NCBI GenBank assembly: GCA_022655215.1
Contig: JALCUE010000002.1
Coordinates: forward strand, 360,386-424,385
DNA: 64,000 nt
From: Atopobiaceae bacterium
GTDB lineage: Bacteria > Actinomycetota > Coriobacteriia > Coriobacteriales > Atopobiaceae
Direction of reading: 5' to 3'
In this document: piece after piece, positions 9,548 to 18,229 of the stretch
Position numbering within the stretch: the stretch's first letter is position 1
How the letters are laid out: the number at the start of each line of letters is the position of its first letter
The notes under the pieces: model-generated
What the model saw: only the letters and a program-made list of their open reading frames with translations
What the model was told of the DNA's origin: nothing
Databases searched by the model: none
Program-made: the position numbers and the translations under genes

Positions 9548-10811
9548 CGGCATCGCCGCGGGTGTTGGTCACCAGCGTGCCGTGGTAGCGCTCGGCGACC
9601 AGGAGCATGGACCGCATACCGTATCCACGTCCCGAAGCCTCGCCCTCGTGGCCCTTCCCCCCGTCCGAGTAGCACTCGACGTGGATGACCACCATCCCGC
9701 GGTTCCGCCTCACGTCGAGGCCGATGCTGCGGCGGCTCTCGTCCTCGATCCCCGCCACGGTGGCCATGGCGCCGTCGAGCGCGTCGCCGAACAGCGCGTA
9801 GATGTCGGCAGGGTCCATGAACGAGAGCGCCGCGCCGTCCGCCATGCAGGTGAACGTGATCCCCTCGCGCTCGCACAGCAGGCGCCGCTCGGTGAGGATC
9901 ACGTCCAGCGCCTCGTTTCCCGTCCGCATCGTGGAATCGTAGATGGTGATGTCGTTCTCGAGCCTGTCGAGCGCCTCGTCGTCCACGCCGCCCTCGCGCA
10001 TCCCGCGCACCTGCTGCCTGAGGTCGTGGCACCTCGCGTCGATCGCGGCGATGCTGCGCTGGCTCGCCTCGTAGTGCCTGCGGCCGTCGGCGATGGTCCT
10101 CTCGGCCGCGGCGACGTCGAGGGCGAGGCGCTTGCTGTAGAGCATCTCGTATTCCATGATCAGCAGGAACGCGCACACCGCACCGTGTATGAGCCTGAGG
10201 ATGACGACGACCGGCGTGGGCACCCCGTAGCCGGGCAGGGACTTGTTGACGAGGTCGAACACGATCACCAGCAGGATGACCGCGAGCATCATGAGGAGCA
10301 TCCCATGGTCCTCGACCTCGACGAGGCCCCTCTCCTCGATCTGTCGGACGAACGTGAGGTAGACGATGCCGAAGATGAGGATCGTGGAGACGACCATGCC
10401 GATGGTCGAGGGGAGCGGCGCGTCCGGGTCGGCGCCTCCGCCGGCGAGGACCAGCCGTATGAGGCCGTCACAGCCGCTCGCGAGGTTCTGCACGGTGTAG
10501 CCTGCCGTGCAGCAGAACAGGGCGGTCCACATGGGGGTGTCGAAGCAGAACATCACGCAGCACGCGATCACCACCAGCACGCCCGTGAACGTGAGGAACT
10601 GGGAGGCGATGGCGTGCTCGCCCATGAGCGATGGCACGGCCGAGAACCCCACCCACGTGGCCGCCACGGTGCCGATCGCGAATCCGGCGAACACGATGGA
10701 CGCACGCAGGTGGAAGTGGTCGCGTCTCGGCTGTCTGCGGACGAACATCCAGACGGCGAACAGCAGCTGGACTATGGTGAACAGCGACATCGCCACCTGG
10801 GTCCAGGTCAT
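9513..10811 (-). CDS. GHKL-family sensor kinase (AgrC/ComD-like)
   Basis: 432 residues. The N-terminal half has six or seven hydrophobic helices forming a membrane sensor, then a dimerisation segment with the phospho-acceptor candidate in RCHDLRQQV, then a GHKL ATPase domain ending GRGYGMRSM (G2-box-like). This architecture belongs to peptide-sensing kinases that partner LytTR regulators. The start at 10811 forms TGATG with the stop of the response-regulator gene, so the pair is translationally coupled. Its 3' end overlaps the GH3 gene at 6506 tail-to-tail by 35 bases. The N-box is unusual: where relatives have Asn residues in a LxNLLDNA-type motif, this protein reads FGDALDGAM, lacking both Asn. 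Mg-ATP binding may therefore be altered. No pheromone precursor gene was found nearby. Confidence 0.82.
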   Translation of the reverse strand: MTWTQVAMSLFTIVQLLFAVWMFVRRQPRRDHFHLRASIVFAGFAIGTVAATWVGFSAVPSLMGEHAIASQFLTFTGVLVVIACCVMFCFDTPMWTALFCCTAGYTVQNLASGCDGLIRLVLAGGGADPDAPLPSTIGMVVSTILIFGIVYLTFVRQIEERGLVEVEDHGMLLMMLAVILLVIVFDLVNKSLPGYGVPTPVVVILRLIHGAVCAFLLIMEYEMLYSKRLALDVAAAERTIADGRRHYEASQRSIAAIDARCHDLRQQVRGMREGGVDDEALDRLENDITIYDSTMRTGNEALDVILTERRLLCEREGITFTCMADGAALSFMDPADIYALFGDALDGAMATVAGIEDESRRSIGLDVRRNRGMVVIHVECYSDGGKGHEGEASGRGYGMRSMLLVAERYHGTLVTNTRGDAVTLDVMLPLPS

Positions 10812-11521
10812 CAGATGCTGCCTCCCAGGAAGGCCGCGATCCTCTCGAGGCCGGGCTTGCGCCTCGACCTGCTGAAGTAGAGGGTGTCGCCTGTGTCCAT
10901 GTCCAAGGCGTTGCCGGCCACCGACCTCACGTGGGCCATGTTCGCGAGGCAACCGCTCGAGACGCGGACGAACGGCTCGTCCGCGAGGTCCTCCTCGACC
11001 TGACGCAGACTGGTGCGGGTCCTGAGGGGCTCGCCGTCGGCCTCGTGGTAGATGACGTCATGTCCCGAGGTCTCGACGTAGGCGAGGTCCCTCACGGCGA
11101 TCACGCGCATGCCGTCGCGCGTGGGCACGACGACGCTCCTGCCTGAGTTGCGACGCATGGCGCGCATGGCCTTGTCCATGCGAAGCGACAGGTCGTAGTA
11201 GGTCACGGGCTTCACGATGAAGTCCAGGGCGTCCACCTCGTAGCCGCGGACGGCGTACTGGACGAGGTTCGTCACGAAGATGATGGGCGTCACCTGGTCG
11301 TAGGTGCGGATGAGCGTGGCGGCCTCGAGGCCGGAGATGCCCGGCAGGTCTATGTCGAGGAAGATGAGGTCGCTCTTCTGGCTATCCTGCGCGAGGGTGA
11401 CGGCGCTGGTCAGGCGGCTGCACGAGAACTCCTCGCCGTTCTTCTCGGCATAGCGCATGAGACTGCCCTCGAGGGCCGACGCCGCCTCGTCATCGTCCTC
11501 GACGATGAGGATCCTGTACAT
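10811..11521 (-). CDS. LytTR-family response regulator
   Basis: 236 residues. A receiver domain occupies about 1-125 with the phosphorylated Asp in FLDIDLPG (about residue 55), conserved acidic residues in VEDDDE near the N-terminus and the Lys in FIVKPV. A LytTR DNA-binding domain covers about 135-235 (VRDLAYVETSGHDVIYH, and VRVSSGCLANMAHVRSV). The start at 11521 is chosen because AGGGGGG lies just upstream and the protein begins MYRILIVEDDD; an in-frame start further upstream adds 24 unrelated residues. It is the first gene of a two-gene operon with the GHKL kinase and is divergent from the GH3 gene at 11806, across a 284-bp intergenic region. Control of that GH3 gene is a natural but unproven inference. 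Confidence 0.9.
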   Translation of the reverse strand: MYRILIVEDDDEAASALEGSLMRYAEKNGEEFSCSRLTSAVTLAQDSQKSDLIFLDIDLPGISGLEAATLIRTYDQVTPIIFVTNLVQYAVRGYEVDALDFIVKPVTYYDLSLRMDKAMRAMRRNSGRSVVVPTRDGMRVIAVRDLAYVETSGHDVIYHEADGEPLRTRTSLRQVEEDLADEPFVRVSSGCLANMAHVRSVAGNALDMDTGDTLYFSRSRRKPGLERIAAFLGGSI

Positions 11522-11700
11522 GGCATGCCCCCCTCGCGTCCGCGCCAGTCGGCCGGGGAGTCCCGCCGGCTCACGTACATGGTACCCGCGCATGCCATGG
11601 TTCGCTCGGCGTCGCCCGTCGGCGCACCGTTCGGCCCGCCCCTCCCGGCATCACGACCGAACCCGCCACACCCGTTACCGATTCTGACAGGGGCCTATGA

Positions 11701-11729
11701 GCTTGAAGTCAGTCTGAGTATCTTCAAGC
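11701..11729. promoter_or_regulatory. 8-bp inverted repeat between the LytTR operon and divergent GH3 gene
   Basis: GCTTGAAG (11701-11708) and CTTCAAGC (11722-11729) are perfect reverse complements with a 13-base spacer, about 77 bases before the GH3 start at 11806. Nothing else in the 284-bp intergenic region stood out. It could be an operator or a 5'-UTR hairpin. LytTR proteins normally bind direct repeats, so this is not a textbook site for them. Confidence 0.4.
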
Positions 11730-11805
11730 TGCCAGGAAGACCGCCCCGTCGGACAGGTATGGCAAGGCAGGGACCACGGGGTCACACAGAGGAAAGGGAG
11801 GGAAC

Positions 11806-14712
11806 ATGCTGGGAATCAACATGAGCGATGTGATGAGCGTGCTGGGCAACTGCGCCCCGTATCTCATCTTCTTCGCGGTCGTGCTCGTGGCCTCGATCGT
11901 CGTCTCCATCGCGGTCCGCAAGCAACCGAAGCCCAGGAAGAGGCTCATACGCAAGGGTGCCGGCATCGCGACGATCGCCGCGCTCGTCATCGCGGTGAAC
12001 CTCATCTGCTGGGGTCCGATGTCGAGCATCATCACGCTGGCGACCGGCACGGGCGCCTCGGTGAGCGACGAGACCACGCAGGAGGCCGAGCAGCTCGCCG
12101 TCGACATCTCCGACGAGGGCATCGTCATGCTCAAGAACACCGACGACACGCTCCCGCTCCAGACGAGCGGCCAGAAGCTCAACGTGTTCGGCTGGGCATC
12201 GACCAACCCCATCTACGGCGGCACCGGTTCCGGCTCGCTGAACGACGACTATCCCACCACGACCCTGCTCCAGGGCCTGAATGACGCGGGAATCGAGACT
12301 AACACCGAGCTCTCCGACTTCTATACCAACTACTGCGCCGAGCGTCCCACCTCGACCACCATGCTCGCGACCGACTGGAGCCTCCCCGAGCCTCCGGCGA
12401 CCACCTACTCCGATGACCTCATGAGCGACGCCGAGTCCTTCTCCGACACGGCCCTCATCGTCATCGGCCGTTCCGGCGGCGAGGGCAACGACCTGCCCTC
12501 CGACATGTCCACCGTCTCCGGCACGTTCTCGAACTCGTCGAGCTATGACGACTTCCAGCCCGGCCAGAGCTATCTCGAGCTCTCCCAGAGCGAGAAGGAC
12601 ATGATCGACATGGTCTGCTCCAAGTTCGACAACGTCATCGTGCTCTACAACGGCGCGAACACCATGCCCCTCGGCTGGACCGAGGACTACTCGCAGATCA
12701 AGAGCGTCCTGTGGTTCGCGGGCGCCGGCCAGACCGGCTTCGAGTCCCTGGGCAGGGTCATGACCGGCGAGGTCAACCCCTCCGGCAAGACCTCCGACAC
12801 GTTCGTCTACGACCTGGACTCCTCGCCCAGCTCGAACAACTTCGGCGACTTCAAGTACGACAACATGGGCGAGTACGCCACCACGAACATGGGCCAGGAG
12901 GTGAGCCCCAGCTTCGTGAACTATGACGAGGGCATCTACGTCGGCTATCGCTACTACGAGACGGCCTCCACCGAGGGCTCGATCGACTACGCCTCCACCG
13001 TGCAGTACCCATTCGGTTATGGCCTGTCCTACACGACGTTCTCCCAGACCATGTCCGACCTCCATACGGCGGCGGACGGCACGATCAGCCTTGACGTGAC
13101 CGTGACCAACACCGGCACCGTCGCCGGCAAGGACGTGGTCGAGGTCTACTACAACCCGCCCTATACCAACGGCGGCATCGAGAAGTCCAGTGCCAACCTC
13201 ATCTCGTTCGGGAAGACCGACGAGCTCAAGCCCGGCGAGTCCACCACGGTTACCATCTCGTTCAACGAGGAGGACATGGCCTCCTATGACACCTCGGCCG
13301 ATGGCGGCAACGGTGCCTACGTGCTCGAGAGCGGCGACTACGTCATCTCCATCAACTCCGATGCGCACGACATCATCGACCAGCGCACCTATACGGTCGG
13401 TTCCACCATCACCTACAGCGGGGACAACAAGCGCTCCAGTGACGAGACCGCCGCGTCGAACGAGTTCTCCGATGCCGCCGGTGACGTGACGTACCTCTCG
13501 CGCGCCGATCACTTCGCCAACTACGATGCCGCCACGGCCGCTCCCACGGACTACTCCATGTCCGACGAGCAGAAGGCCAGCTTCGTCAACACGTCGAACT
13601 ATGACTCCTCGGTCGACGACGACGGCGAGACCATGCCCACCACGGGTGCCAGCAACGGCGTCCAGCTCTCCGACCTGAGGGGTCTGAGCTACGACGACTC
13701 CAAGTGGGACTCCCTGCTCGACCAGCTCACCGTGGACGACATGAACACGATGATCTCCATGAACGGCTACTCCACCGGTGCCGTGAGCTCGGTGGGCAAG
13801 GTCCAGACCACCGACTGCGACGGACCCTCCGCCATCAACAACAACTTCACCGGCAAGGGCTCCATCGGCTTCCCGTCCAACACCACCATCGCCTGCACCT
13901 GGAACAAGGACCTCGCCAAGGCCTATGGCACCGAGATCGGCACCATGTGCAACGAGATGGGCGTCTCCGGTTGGTACGCGCCGGCCATGAACACCCACAG
14001 GAACGCGCTGGGCGGACGTAACTTCGAGTACTACTCCGAGGACCCCACGCTCTCCGGTGTCATGGCCTCCCAGGCCGAGCTGGGCGCATCCGAGAAGGGC
14101 GTCTACGGCTACATCAAGCACTTCGCGCTGAACGACCAGGAGACCAACCGCATGAGCATGATCTGCACCTGGTCCAACGAGCAGGCCATCCGTGAGATCT
14201 ACCTCAAGCCCTTCGAGTACTGCGTCAAGGACGGCAACGCCACCGCGGTCATGAGCTCGTACAGCTACATCGGCACCACCTGGGCCGGCGGCGACTCCAA
14301 CCTCCTTCAGGACGTGCTTCGCGGCGAGTGGGGCTTCGAGGGCTTCGTCCAGAGCGACTACTACGCCTGCCCGTACTACATGAACGCGGACCAGTCGGTC
14401 AGGAACGGTGGTGACTCCTTCCTCGCCACCATCAACATGGGCACCAACACCGTGCAGAACACCGATGCGTCCGGCGTGACGGGACTCAGGAACGCATGTC
14501 ACAACATCATGTACACGGTGGTCAACAGCTCCGCGTACGCGGACGGAGGGAGCGCATCCATGCCCTTGTGGCAGATCATCGCGATCGTGGTCGACGTCAT
14601 CGTGGCCGCCCTGCTCGCCCTGTGGCTGGTGCTCGCCATCAGGAAGTACCGCAGGACCAAGACGACGAACCCACCGACGGACGACGTGAAGCAGACACCG
14701 TCCGACGAGTAG
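11806..14712 (+). CDS. Membrane-anchored GH3 glycosidase, inverted domain order (paralogue 3)
   Basis: 968 residues. Two hydrophobic helices sit at the N-terminus (about 17-38 and 55-75) separated by a basic loop (RKQPKPRKRLIRK), unlike the single helix of the paralogues at 6506 and 14901. The GH3 C-domain follows (acid/base candidate Glu in RSGGEGND, about residue 224), then Fn3-like sequence, then the barrel with canonical KHFALNDQE (about 770) and a nucleophile motif VQSDYY (about 850). A C-terminal helix (about 922-945) and a short hydrophilic tail close the protein. ATG 11806 has AAAGGGAGGG upstream. It is the only one of the four placed divergently from the LytTR/GHKL pair, and is closest in motif content to the truncated paralogue at position 1. 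Confidence 0.88.
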   Translation: MLGINMSDVMSVLGNCAPYLIFFAVVLVASIVVSIAVRKQPKPRKRLIRKGAGIATIAALVIAVNLICWGPMSSIITLATGTGASVSDETTQEAEQLAVDISDEGIVMLKNTDDTLPLQTSGQKLNVFGWASTNPIYGGTGSGSLNDDYPTTTLLQGLNDAGIETNTELSDFYTNYCAERPTSTTMLATDWSLPEPPATTYSDDLMSDAESFSDTALIVIGRSGGEGNDLPSDMSTVSGTFSNSSSYDDFQPGQSYLELSQSEKDMIDMVCSKFDNVIVLYNGANTMPLGWTEDYSQIKSVLWFAGAGQTGFESLGRVMTGEVNPSGKTSDTFVYDLDSSPSSNNFGDFKYDNMGEYATTNMGQEVSPSFVNYDEGIYVGYRYYETASTEGSIDYASTVQYPFGYGLSYTTFSQTMSDLHTAADGTISLDVTVTNTGTVAGKDVVEVYYNPPYTNGGIEKSSANLISFGKTDELKPGESTTVTISFNEEDMASYDTSADGGNGAYVLESGDYVISINSDAHDIIDQRTYTVGSTITYSGDNKRSSDETAASNEFSDAAGDVTYLSRADHFANYDAATAAPTDYSMSDEQKASFVNTSNYDSSVDDDGETMPTTGASNGVQLSDLRGLSYDDSKWDSLLDQLTVDDMNTMISMNGYSTGAVSSVGKVQTTDCDGPSAINNNFTGKGSIGFPSNTTIACTWNKDLAKAYGTEIGTMCNEMGVSGWYAPAMNTHRNALGGRNFEYYSEDPTLSGVMASQAELGASEKGVYGYIKHFALNDQETNRMSMICTWSNEQAIREIYLKPFEYCVKDGNATAVMSSYSYIGTTWAGGDSNLLQDVLRGEWGFEGFVQSDYYACPYYMNADQSVRNGGDSFLATINMGTNTVQNTDASGVTGLRNACHNIMYTVVNSSAYADGGSASMPLWQIIAIVVDVIVAALLALWLVLAIRKYRRTKTTNPPTDDVKQTPSDE

Positions 14713-14757
14713 GGGACCCGGCCTCATGCGTCACACGCCCGTGAGATAGCCTGTCCA

Positions 14758-14792
14758 GGGAAGCGGTCGAGCCTCGTGCCCGGCCGCTTCCC
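14758..14792 (+). terminator. Intrinsic terminator after GH3 paralogue 3
   Basis: GGGAAGCGG (14758-14766) pairs perfectly with CCGCTTCCC (14784-14792), followed by CTTTCCCC. The 17-base loop is long, so efficiency is uncertain. Confidence 0.6.
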
Positions 14793-14900
14793 CTTTCCCC
14801 ATCCGCGCGCCAAACCGGTCGCCTGGCGGAATGCCCGGTGAAGCCCACGTCGCCCATGGGGTTTGCTACGGTAGAAGTCACTTCGAGGGGAGGGGGAGTG

Positions 14901-17900
14901 ATGACGGCCTGGTTCGGCGGACACGGGAGGGACGGGGGCAGACCGCGCATCCATCGGCGGACCCGTCATATCGTGCGGCTCGTCGTCGCCACGGCCTTCC
15001 TCGCCCTCCTCGTCACCACGAACGTGGCCGGTCAGGTGCTGCGCTCCGTGGTCGAGGCGCTGGTCGTCCAGATCAACGTCAACTACCAGGACGGCTCCTC
15101 CGCCGTCACCACCGACGAGTGCGAGGACGTGGCCGCGCAGGTGGAGTCGGAGGGCGTCGTCCTCCTCCAGAACGATGGCGTCCTGCCCCTCGACAAGTCC
15201 CATACCAACGTGAACGTGTTCGGCTGGGCGTCGACCGACTGGCTGGGCGGCGGCTCCGGATCCGGCGGGGTCAAGACCGTCGACACCGACCTCCTGAAGG
15301 CCCTCTCTGACTATGGGATCAAGACGAACACCGAGCTCACGAAGATGTATGACTCGTTCGCGAGCGAGAGGCAGTACAAGGCCGCCCTCTACTGCTATCC
15401 CGAGCAGCTTGGCCGCCTCTACGAGCCGTCCATCACCGACACCAACTACTACACGGCCGGCACGCTGGCCCGTGCGAAGTGGTTCTCGGACACCGCCATC
15501 GTCGTGATCGGGAGACAGGCGGGGGAGAGCGGGGACGTGCCGAAGTCCCAGTACAAGGCGACGCGCTCCTCCCGGAGCGGGACGAACATCGTGGAGGATG
15601 ACACCCGCACCTCCCTGGAGCTCTCCACGGAGGAGGAGGCCCTGCTCACCTACGTGGGGGCGAACTTCGACAAGGTCGTGGTCGTCCTCAACACGGGCAA
15701 CGCCATGTCCGTGGGCGCCCTCGAGACCATCCCCGGCATCGACGCCGTGGTGGACGTCGGCCTCACCGGGCAGGACGCGGCCTCGGCGATCCCCTCCATC
15801 CTCTACGGGGACGTCTCGCCGTCGGGGCGTACCACCGACACCTGGGCGTATGACCCCTCCACGAACCCCTCCTATGCGAACACGGGCATGGGTGGGGTGG
15901 GCGCCTACACCGATGCCGAGGGGCTCTACCCGGATGACGGCTCGAAGATGGTCAACGTGGGCGACGCCTCGGCCACCTACGACCAGGTCTCCTACGTGGA
16001 CTACTCCGAGGGCATATACGTGGGATACAAGTGGTACGAGACGGCCGACGCCGAGGGCTACTGGGACACGACCTCCAACGCCCACGGCACCGGCTACGAC
16101 GCGGTGGTGCAGTACCCGTTCGGCTACGGCCTGTCCTACACCTCCTTCGACTGGGAGGTGCTGGACGCGCCGACGTCGCTCGACCCGGACGGCACGCTCT
16201 CGTTCACGGTCCGCGTCACCAACGTCGGCGACGTCGCCGGCGCCGACGTGGTCGAGCTCTACTCCACGCCCCCCTACACGAGGGGCGGCATCGAGAGGAG
16301 CTCGGTGGAGCTCGCGGGCCACGCCCGCACGCCCACGCTCGACCCGGGCGCCTCCTGCGAGGTCACCATCACGGTGGACCCCTACGACCTGGCCGCCTAC
16401 GACTGCTACGACGCCGACGGCGACGGCTTCGCCGGCTACGAGCTCGAGGCGGGCGACTACGCCTTCTCCCTGAGGCGCGACGCCCACACCCCCGATGACT
16501 CGGCGGGCTCCACGACGACGCTGTCCCTGGCCTCCACCCACCACTACGAGGTCGACCCCACCACGGGCGAGGCCGTCACCAACCGGTTCACCGGCGACGA
16601 CGCCGCCGACGGCGTGGCCTCCGACGGAGCCGGGCAGGGCGTCACCTACCTGTCCCGGGCCGACTTCGCCGGCACCTTCCCCCAGGCGCCCACCGGCAGG
16701 GACATCCCCGACGACGTGGCCGCCCTCAACCGCTACACGGCCGCCGACGCCGACGCGGCGATAGACCCCGATGACTCCGCTATAACCACGGGTGCGTCGA
16801 ACGGCGAACAGATCGAGCAGGCGGGCCTCGTCACGTCGCTCGGCCTGCAGCTGGGCGCCGACTACGACGACCCCGCCTGGGACTCCCTTCTCGACGAGCT
16901 CTCGATCGATGACATGACCAACCTGTGCTACCTCGCCTACTCCGGAACGTCCGGCCCCGAGAGCATAGGCAAGGAGGAGACCCACGAGGCCGACGGACCC
17001 GCCCAGATAGGCAGCTACAACCCCACGGGCGTCGGCACGGGCTTCCCCTCCGTGTGCACGCTCGCCAGCACATGGGACGTCGACCTCGCCAGGAAGGAGG
17101 GCCAGACCATAGCGAGCCAGGCTCTCTCGCTGGGCTACGCGGGTTGGTACGCCCCCACCGCCAACCTCCACCGCTCGCCCTTGGGAGGGAGGAACTACGA
17201 GTACTACTCGGAGGACAGCCTCCTCACGGGGGAGATGTGCGGCAGCGTCGTGTCAGGCAGCCTCGACATGGGCGTCTACTGCTACGTGAAGCACTTCGTC
17301 TGCGATGACTGCGAGTCCGACATCTACCGCGACGGGGTCTACACGTGGGTGACCGAGCAGGCCCTGCGCGAGAACTACCTCGAGCCCTTCCGCATCGCCG
17401 TCGAGAGGTATGGCGCCACGGGCATCATGAGCAGCTACAACCGCATCGGTGCCGTCTGGGCGGGGGGCTCCGGGGCCCTGATCACGGACGTGCTCCGAGG
17501 CGAGTGGGGCTTCGACGGGGCCGTCACCACGGACTTCACCGACCACCAGTCGTACATGAACGGAGACCAGTCCCTCAGGGCCGGAGGCAGCCTCTGGATG
17601 GGCGTGAACGTCAGGTTCACGGGGGAGACGAGCTCGAACACCTACAAGCAGCATCTTCGCAACGCCGCCCACCAGGTCCTCTACATGTACCTCAACGCCC
17701 GCGTCGCCAACCAGGCCTTCGTCTCGTCGAGCGCGGACAACGCCAGATGGGCGAGGCCCTCGCTCACGCGCGGCTCCTCCCTGGTGTATGCGGCCACCGC
17801 GGTGCTGCTGCTCTGGGCCATCTTCGCGGAGTGGCTTGCCATCCGCGCGGTGATGCGTGACCACAGGATGGGCGACGTCACCCAGGCGGAGGCGTCGGCG

Positions 17901-18014
17901 GCCGCAGAGGCGGCGGAGCTCGAGACCGAGGTGGAGTGTCTGTCCGACCTCCCTGAGGATGACACCTCCGAGGTCACCGACGGGCTTCCCCCGGGACCTG
18001 CGTCGGACGACTGA
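14901..18014 (+). CDS. Membrane-anchored GH3 glycosidase, inverted domain order (paralogue 4)
   Basis: 1037 residues. The start ATG at 14901 is preferred because GAGGGGAGGGGG lies immediately upstream; earlier in-frame starts precede this strong ribosome site. A basic N-terminus (RRTRHIVR) precedes one helix (about 28-50), then GH3 C-domain (acid/base candidate Glu in RQAGESGD, about 204), Fn3-like segment, barrel with nucleophile Asp in VTTDFTD (about 876), C-terminal helix (about 955-978) and an acidic tail rich in Glu and Asp. Its KHF motif reads KHFVCDDCE, sharing with the paralogue at 6506 the loss of the usual Asn and Gln. The two are close relatives overall and share a near-identical 805-bp block. 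A tandem-duplication origin followed by divergence and partial gene conversion is the simplest reading. Confidence 0.88.
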   Translation: MTAWFGGHGRDGGRPRIHRRTRHIVRLVVATAFLALLVTTNVAGQVLRSVVEALVVQINVNYQDGSSAVTTDECEDVAAQVESEGVVLLQNDGVLPLDKSHTNVNVFGWASTDWLGGGSGSGGVKTVDTDLLKALSDYGIKTNTELTKMYDSFASERQYKAALYCYPEQLGRLYEPSITDTNYYTAGTLARAKWFSDTAIVVIGRQAGESGDVPKSQYKATRSSRSGTNIVEDDTRTSLELSTEEEALLTYVGANFDKVVVVLNTGNAMSVGALETIPGIDAVVDVGLTGQDAASAIPSILYGDVSPSGRTTDTWAYDPSTNPSYANTGMGGVGAYTDAEGLYPDDGSKMVNVGDASATYDQVSYVDYSEGIYVGYKWYETADAEGYWDTTSNAHGTGYDAVVQYPFGYGLSYTSFDWEVLDAPTSLDPDGTLSFTVRVTNVGDVAGADVVELYSTPPYTRGGIERSSVELAGHARTPTLDPGASCEVTITVDPYDLAAYDCYDADGDGFAGYELEAGDYAFSLRRDAHTPDDSAGSTTTLSLASTHHYEVDPTTGEAVTNRFTGDDAADGVASDGAGQGVTYLSRADFAGTFPQAPTGRDIPDDVAALNRYTAADADAAIDPDDSAITTGASNGEQIEQAGLVTSLGLQLGADYDDPAWDSLLDELSIDDMTNLCYLAYSGTSGPESIGKEETHEADGPAQIGSYNPTGVGTGFPSVCTLASTWDVDLARKEGQTIASQALSLGYAGWYAPTANLHRSPLGGRNYEYYSEDSLLTGEMCGSVVSGSLDMGVYCYVKHFVCDDCESDIYRDGVYTWVTEQALRENYLEPFRIAVERYGATGIMSSYNRIGAVWAGGSGALITDVLRGEWGFDGAVTTDFTDHQSYMNGDQSLRAGGSLWMGVNVRFTGETSSNTYKQHLRNAAHQVLYMYLNARVANQAFVSSSADNARWARPSLTRGSSLVYAATAVLLLWAIFAEWLAIRAVMRDHRMGDVTQAEASAAAEAAELETEVECLSDLPEDDTSEVTDGLPPGPASDD
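15962..16766 (+). repeat. 805-bp block nearly identical to 7606-8410
   Basis: Second member of the pair described at 7606-8410, in the same orientation and same reading frame, about 8.4 kb away. Sequence on either side has diverged, including the nucleotides encoding the catalytic motifs. Confidence 0.92.
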
Positions 18015-18229
18015 CGGCCGGACCCTCCTGCCGTTCGCCCCCTCCTTCCGCTCGCCGCGCCCATCGACCGTCCACCGCACACCAGCGCTCGTCCGCCGCA
18101 CATGGCCGTCTTCAGTGACGGTTCAGCTCGCCATGCATATAGAGTTCGATGCTGAATCTATTCATTCCGCACCATGCGTGGGAGACGGTGAGAGCCACAT
18201 CCCACGCGCGAGCCGAAAGGTCGTGTGGC

